From the NCBI GenBank assembly GCA_002433335.1, contig DJHY01000035.1:1-17320 (forward strand): DNA of 17,320 nucleotides. The letters run 5' to 3'. Positions 14,994 through 17,320 of this stretch are shown here, piece after piece; the stretch's first letter is position 1; every line of letters begins with the position of its first letter. The translations under genes were made by a program, and so were the position numbers. The notes under the pieces are model-generated. The model saw only the letters and a list, made by a program, of their open reading frames with translations, did not search any database and was not told the DNA's origin. The DNA is from Rhodospirillaceae bacterium UBA6608 (GTDB lineage: Bacteria; Pseudomonadota; Alphaproteobacteria; Rhodospirillales_A; Casp-alpha2).

Positions 14994-16475
14994 ATGAAAG
15001 GGAACCCGATCGCCGCGACGGCCAAGCTCAAGGAATTGATGCAGAAGGCCCAGGGCACGCCGGAAAGCGCGCAGAACGCCGCGCAGAACGCCACGCAGAA
15101 CGCCAGCAACAACGGCCCGGAAACGCCGAACGTTTTGCCGCCGCAAAACGGTGCCGCGCCGCAGCCGTCCGCCGGCAGCGCCGAAAAGGCCGATGCGTAT
15201 CGGCCGTCGGAAACCATCCCGATGCGCACGCACGCGGTGTTCGGTCTCTGTGCGTTGATGGTCGTCAGCTTCGGCATCTGGTCCGCAATCAGCGAGATCG
15301 ACATCGTTTCGATGGCCATGGGCGAGGTCATTCCTTCGACCCAGGTTAAAACCATTCAACACCTGGAAGGCGGCATCGTTCGCGAGATCAAGGTGATCGA
15401 AGGGGCCCGGGTAAAAGCCGGCCAGGAACTGGTCGTGCTGGAGCCGACCGCGAGCAGCGCCGACGTCGGCGAATTGGGCGAGCGGTTGGTGTCGCTTCGG
15501 TTCGACTTGGCACGCCTCGGCTCATTGCTGAAGGGCAGCCAAGCGCTGGAGTTGGAGCCGGAACTGGTCCACGACCGACCCGATTTGGCCGAAGCTGCGC
15601 GCCAACGGTTCCAGGCCGACCTGGAAAAGCATCTTTCGGATCTGAAGCGTCAGAATGCGACGATTTTCCAGCGCCGCCAGGAAATTCACGAAATCAAAAC
15701 GCGGATTTCCAACGCCGGGAAAAGCCTGAAGCTGGTCGACGAACAGGTCAAGATCAGTGAAGGGCTGTTGAAGCGCGACCTGACCAACCGGTTCGTGCAC
15801 CTGAACCTTTTGAAAGAGGCGGAAGAACTGCGCGGCGCCATCAGCTCGGACGAGGCAGCGCTTTTGCGGGCCGAGGCCGCCCTGAAAGAGGCGCAAGCAA
15901 CCCTCGAGAGCGTCGAAAGCGAGTTCGCCAAGGAAACCCAGCGCCAGATGGACGAGGCGCAATTGAACTTCCGCGAACTGACGCAACGTATTCAGAAATA
16001 CCGCGACAACCTGCAACGCACGGTCGTTCGCTCACCCGTCGACGGCACGATCAAAACACTCTACGTCGTCACGGTTGGCGGGGTTATCCGTCCGGGCGAC
16101 CCGGTGGTCGATATCGTTCCCGGCGGGGACAAACTGATCATCGAGGCAAAACTGCCGACCCAGGATATCGGCTACGTCGTGCCGGGCCAGGGAGCGATGG
16201 TCAAATTGGCATCGGGCGATGCCATGCGGTTCGGCGCGCTGAAGGGGACTGTCACCCACGTCAGCCCCGATACCCTGCAAACACCGGACGGAAATCCGTA
16301 TTACAAGGTTCGCATCGCGACCGAGAAAGACCACTTCAGCCGCGGGTCCCTGGTCTACAACCTGTTCCCCGGAATGCAGGTCGTGGCAAGCATTCAGACG
16401 GGCTCGCGCACGGTCCTGCGCTATTTGGTCGATCCGCTATTGGCCAACCTGGATGACGCCCTTGGCGAACGGTAA
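14994..16475 (+). CDS. HlyD-family type I secretion periplasmic adaptor
   Basis: 493 residues. A cytoplasmic N-terminal stretch of about 77 residues is rich in Ala, Gln, Asn and Pro. It is followed by one membrane segment (about 79-100), the first lipoyl half with the family motif VKTIQHLEGGIVREI and EGARVKAGQ (about 115-150), a long charged alpha-helical hairpin (about 155-335), the second lipoyl half starting at TVVRSPVDGTIK (about 343), and a C-terminal beta domain ending in LFPGMQVVASI and TVLRYLVDPL. This is the standard layout of membrane fusion proteins that bridge the ABC transporter and a TolC-type channel. The ATG lies 3 bases after the transporter stop with GGAG at 14982-14985, so the two are translationally linked. 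The N-terminal tail is longer than in many homologues. Confidence 0.95.
   Translation: MKGNPIAATAKLKELMQKAQGTPESAQNAAQNATQNASNNGPETPNVLPPQNGAAPQPSAGSAEKADAYRPSETIPMRTHAVFGLCALMVVSFGIWSAISEIDIVSMAMGEVIPSTQVKTIQHLEGGIVREIKVIEGARVKAGQELVVLEPTASSADVGELGERLVSLRFDLARLGSLLKGSQALELEPELVHDRPDLAEAARQRFQADLEKHLSDLKRQNATIFQRRQEIHEIKTRISNAGKSLKLVDEQVKISEGLLKRDLTNRFVHLNLLKEAEELRGAISSDEAALLRAEAALKEAQATLESVESEFAKETQRQMDEAQLNFRELTQRIQKYRDNLQRTVVRSPVDGTIKTLYVVTVGGVIRPGDPVVDIVPGGDKLIIEAKLPTQDIGYVVPGQGAMVKLASGDAMRFGALKGTVTHVSPDTLQTPDGNPYYKVRIATEKDHFSRGSLVYNLFPGMQVVASIQTGSRTVLRYLVDPLLANLDDALGER
15069..15104 (+). repeat. 12-bp tandem repeat, three units, in the HlyD gene
   Basis: The unit GCGCAGAACGCC occurs twice and is followed by ACGCAGAACGCC. 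It encodes AQNA-AQNA-TQNA at residues 26-37 of the adaptor's cytoplasmic tail. The unit length is a multiple of three, so copy-number change would keep the frame. Confidence 0.9.
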
Positions 16476-16496
16476 GGTCATCGCCCGCCCCGGCCG

Positions 16497-16778
16497 TCAC
16501 TTCTTCGAAGCCGGCTTGCGTCCCTCGGATTTTTCTTTGGTTGCCGGCGCATCGGCTTTTTCGGCCTGCTGCTGAAGCTTCTCGCGAATCTCATTCGCCC
16601 CATCGGCAATGCCGCGCAAAACAGCCTGCAACTGATTGGCCGGGATCAGCAGCCGGGTCACCGGCTTGGCGCTGCCAGCTTCTACCTGCTGGCCGAGAAC
16701 GATGCGAAACACGCCATTGGCATGAGACACGCTGGAGACATGCTCCACAAAATGTTCTTCGATCACTTCGTCACTCAT
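16497..16778 (-). CDS. Small protein of unknown function (93 aa)
   Basis: The product starts MSDEVIEEHFVEHVSSVSH, continues with ANGVFRIVLGQQ and RLLIPANQLQAVLRGIADGA, and ends in a Lys/Glu-rich disordered tail. There is no signal peptide or membrane segment, so it is probably cytosolic. The pattern of a short strand, FRIVLGQ, then a RLLIPxxQLxxxLxxI strand-helix loosely recalls small DUF3467-type proteins; that is a weak impression, not an assignment. The start at 16778 is preferred over the in-frame ATG at 16835 because GGGAAG lies just upstream of it and the longer start would overlap the best candidate promoter. The gene converges on the HlyD gene with a 21-bp gap and no obvious terminator, so it is probably not part of the secretion operon. 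Confidence 0.75.
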   Translation of the reverse strand: MSDEVIEEHFVEHVSSVSHANGVFRIVLGQQVEAGSAKPVTRLLIPANQLQAVLRGIADGANEIREKLQQQAEKADAPATKEKSEGRKPASKK

Positions 16779-16817
16779 GCTCTTCCCACCATGTCGTTGA
16801 ATATCCAAGCTTATCCG

Positions 16818-16846
16818 ATTTTCCTTTCCCAGCATTCAGGGGTCAA
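16818..16846 (-). promoter_or_regulatory. Candidate sigma70-type promoter for the small minus-strand gene
   Basis: On the minus strand, TTGACC (16846-16841) is followed after 17 bases by GAAAAT (16823-16818), matching the -35 and -10 consensus at 5 of 6 and 4 of 6 positions. Transcription would start near 16811, about 33 bases before the chosen ATG. Confidence 0.4.
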
Positions 16847-17020
16847 CCGCGATGTTAGACCGGTCTGAAAATTCAATTTTGGGAAGAGAAAATCCGCCAC
16901 CGTCCAGGTGGCTCTAGACAAGGCCGAGGCTCAACGAATCCCGGAAAATCCGTTGTAATAATATGCATACAATATTAACTTCCGGGGTGAAACTTCACTC
17001 GGGCCCTCCAAGCGATGTGA

Positions 17021-17038
17021 TGATATAGTGCAGTGCAC
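17021..17038 (+). promoter_or_regulatory. Candidate extended -10 promoter with overlapping palindrome, upstream of the XRE gene
   Basis: TGATATAGT (17021-17029) fits an extended -10 element (TG-n-TATAGT). The perfect palindrome GTGCA-G-TGCAC (17028-17038) overlaps its 3' end and the expected start site, a typical place for an autoregulatory operator. No good -35 is present at the usual distance. Confidence 0.4.
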
Positions 17039-17070
17039 GGTGATAGGGAGGGGGCGAGAACGAAACAAAG

Positions 17071-17093
17071 CGCCCCAACGCACACGTGGGGCG
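17071..17093 (+). other. Stem-loop in the XRE gene leader
   Basis: CGCCCC pairs with GGGGCG, and after a bulged A, ACG pairs with CGT around a CACA loop. It sits 6 bases before the AGGA ribosome site (17100-17103). No T-run follows, so it is not an intrinsic terminator; it could affect message stability or translation. Confidence 0.5.
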
Positions 17094-17110
17094 TATAAAA
17101 GGAAGAACAA

Positions 17111-17320
17111 ATGCCACGAGCTTCAAGCAAGAACGAAAGCCAGCGACAAAAGCGGCTTCCTCCGGGTGTATCAAACCCGGTCGATATCCATGTCGGACAA
17201 CGCCTTCGCCTTCGCCGAACCCTACTTGGCATGAGCCAGGAAAAATTGGGCGACGCTGTCGGCCTGACCTTCCAGCAGATTCAAAAATACGAACGAGGCG
17301 CCAACCGCATCGGCGCCAGC
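17111..17320 (+). CDS. XRE-family helix-turn-helix regulator (3' partial)
   Basis: 70 residues are visible before the window ends. A short basic N-terminal arm ([19 protein letters not shown]) leads to [15 protein letters not shown] and then a clear Cro/CI-type helix-turn-helix, [21 protein letters not shown] (residues 41-61), with RGANRIGAS following. This form (VDIHVGxRLRxRR, then [15 protein letters not shown]) is common in Alphaproteobacteria. The start is supported by AGGA at 17100-17103, 7 bases before the ATG. It is expected to be a dimeric DNA-binding repressor or activator in the cytosol. Palindromes immediately upstream are candidate own-operators. Any link to the secretion genes is unproven. 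Confidence 0.9.
   Translation, partial: MPRASSKNESQRQKRLPPGVSNPVDIHVGQRLRLRRTLLGMSQEKLGDAVGLTFQQIQKYERGANRIGAS

Larger units (their letters stand above)
16779..17110. promoter_or_regulatory. Divergent regulatory region between the small gene and the XRE gene
   Basis: 332 bp without a convincing gene, visibly richer in A/T than its surroundings. It holds a perfect odd palindrome AAAATT-C-AATTTT (16868-16880), the direct repeat GAAAATCCG (16888-16896 and 16944-16952), an inverted repeat TTGTA-N10-TACAA (16953-16972) and a perfect odd palindrome GTGCA-G-TGCAC (17028-17038). Candidate promoters for both flanking genes are listed separately. The layout fits a divergent control region bound by a DNA-binding protein such as the adjacent XRE regulator; this is inference. 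Confidence 0.5.

Noticed and set aside
14301..15362. Antisense frame spanning the transporter-adaptor junction
   Set aside because: It overlaps the ATPase motifs and the HlyD start on the other strand. It is Arg-rich and has no domain.
16779..16835. N-terminal extension of the small minus-strand protein to the ATG at 16835
   Set aside because: The ATG at 16778 has a ribosome site (GGGAAG), and the extension overlaps the best -10 candidate. The extra 19 residues look non-native.
17071..17100. Stem-loop as an intrinsic terminator
   Set aside because: It is followed by TATAAAAGG rather than a T-run and lies inside the leader of the XRE gene.
17028..17234. Plus-strand frame overlapping the XRE gene
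   Set aside because: It is out of frame with a clear helix-turn-helix protein, basic and low-complexity, with no ribosome site before its GTG.

Overview
The window looks like chromosome of a GC-rich Gram-negative bacterium, most likely an alphaproteobacterium of the Rhodospirillales type. This is inferred from strong G/C preference at third codon positions, a type I secretion (T1SS) gene set, and a truncated XRE-family regulator of a form common in Alphaproteobacteria. No rRNA, tRNA, CRISPR array, insertion sequence or integrase is visible.

From 1 to 13077 there is one reading frame. It is the C-terminal 4358 residues of a giant acidic secreted protein whose start lies upstream of the window. 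Its order is: the end of a cadherin/Ig-like module (1-198); a beta-solenoid region resembling autotransporter passengers (about 199-2535); three LamG-like (concanavalin A-like) domains (2566-4764); a tandem-95/cadherin-like module and a second Ig-like module (4765-5505); three more LamG domains (5527-7533); a cadherin-like module (7534-7800); two more LamG domains (7828-9174); a third cadherin-like module (9175-9447); and a long RTX calcium-binding C-terminal region (9451-13074). This architecture fits a T1SS-exported surface adhesin. Eight LamG domains suggest glycan or matrix binding, but the ligand cannot be read from the sequence.

After a 152-bp gap come a T1SS ABC transporter (13230-14990) and, 3 bp later, an HlyD-family periplasmic adaptor (14994-16475). 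They are almost certainly the export machinery for the giant protein. The TolC-type outer-membrane channel and any LapD/LapG-like retention system are not in the window.

A convergent small gene of unassigned function follows (16497-16778, minus strand). A 332-bp divergent, AT-richer regulatory region with several palindromes and candidate promoters separates it from the XRE regulator, which runs off the right edge (17111-17320).

The most unusual points are the combination of a passenger-like solenoid, an eight-fold LamG array and RTX in one T1SS substrate; the internal duplication of the cadherin-LamG-LamG block; three internal copies of a serralysin-C-terminus-like module; and an ABC transporter with a non-canonical signature motif (LSEGT) and no N-terminal C39-like domain.
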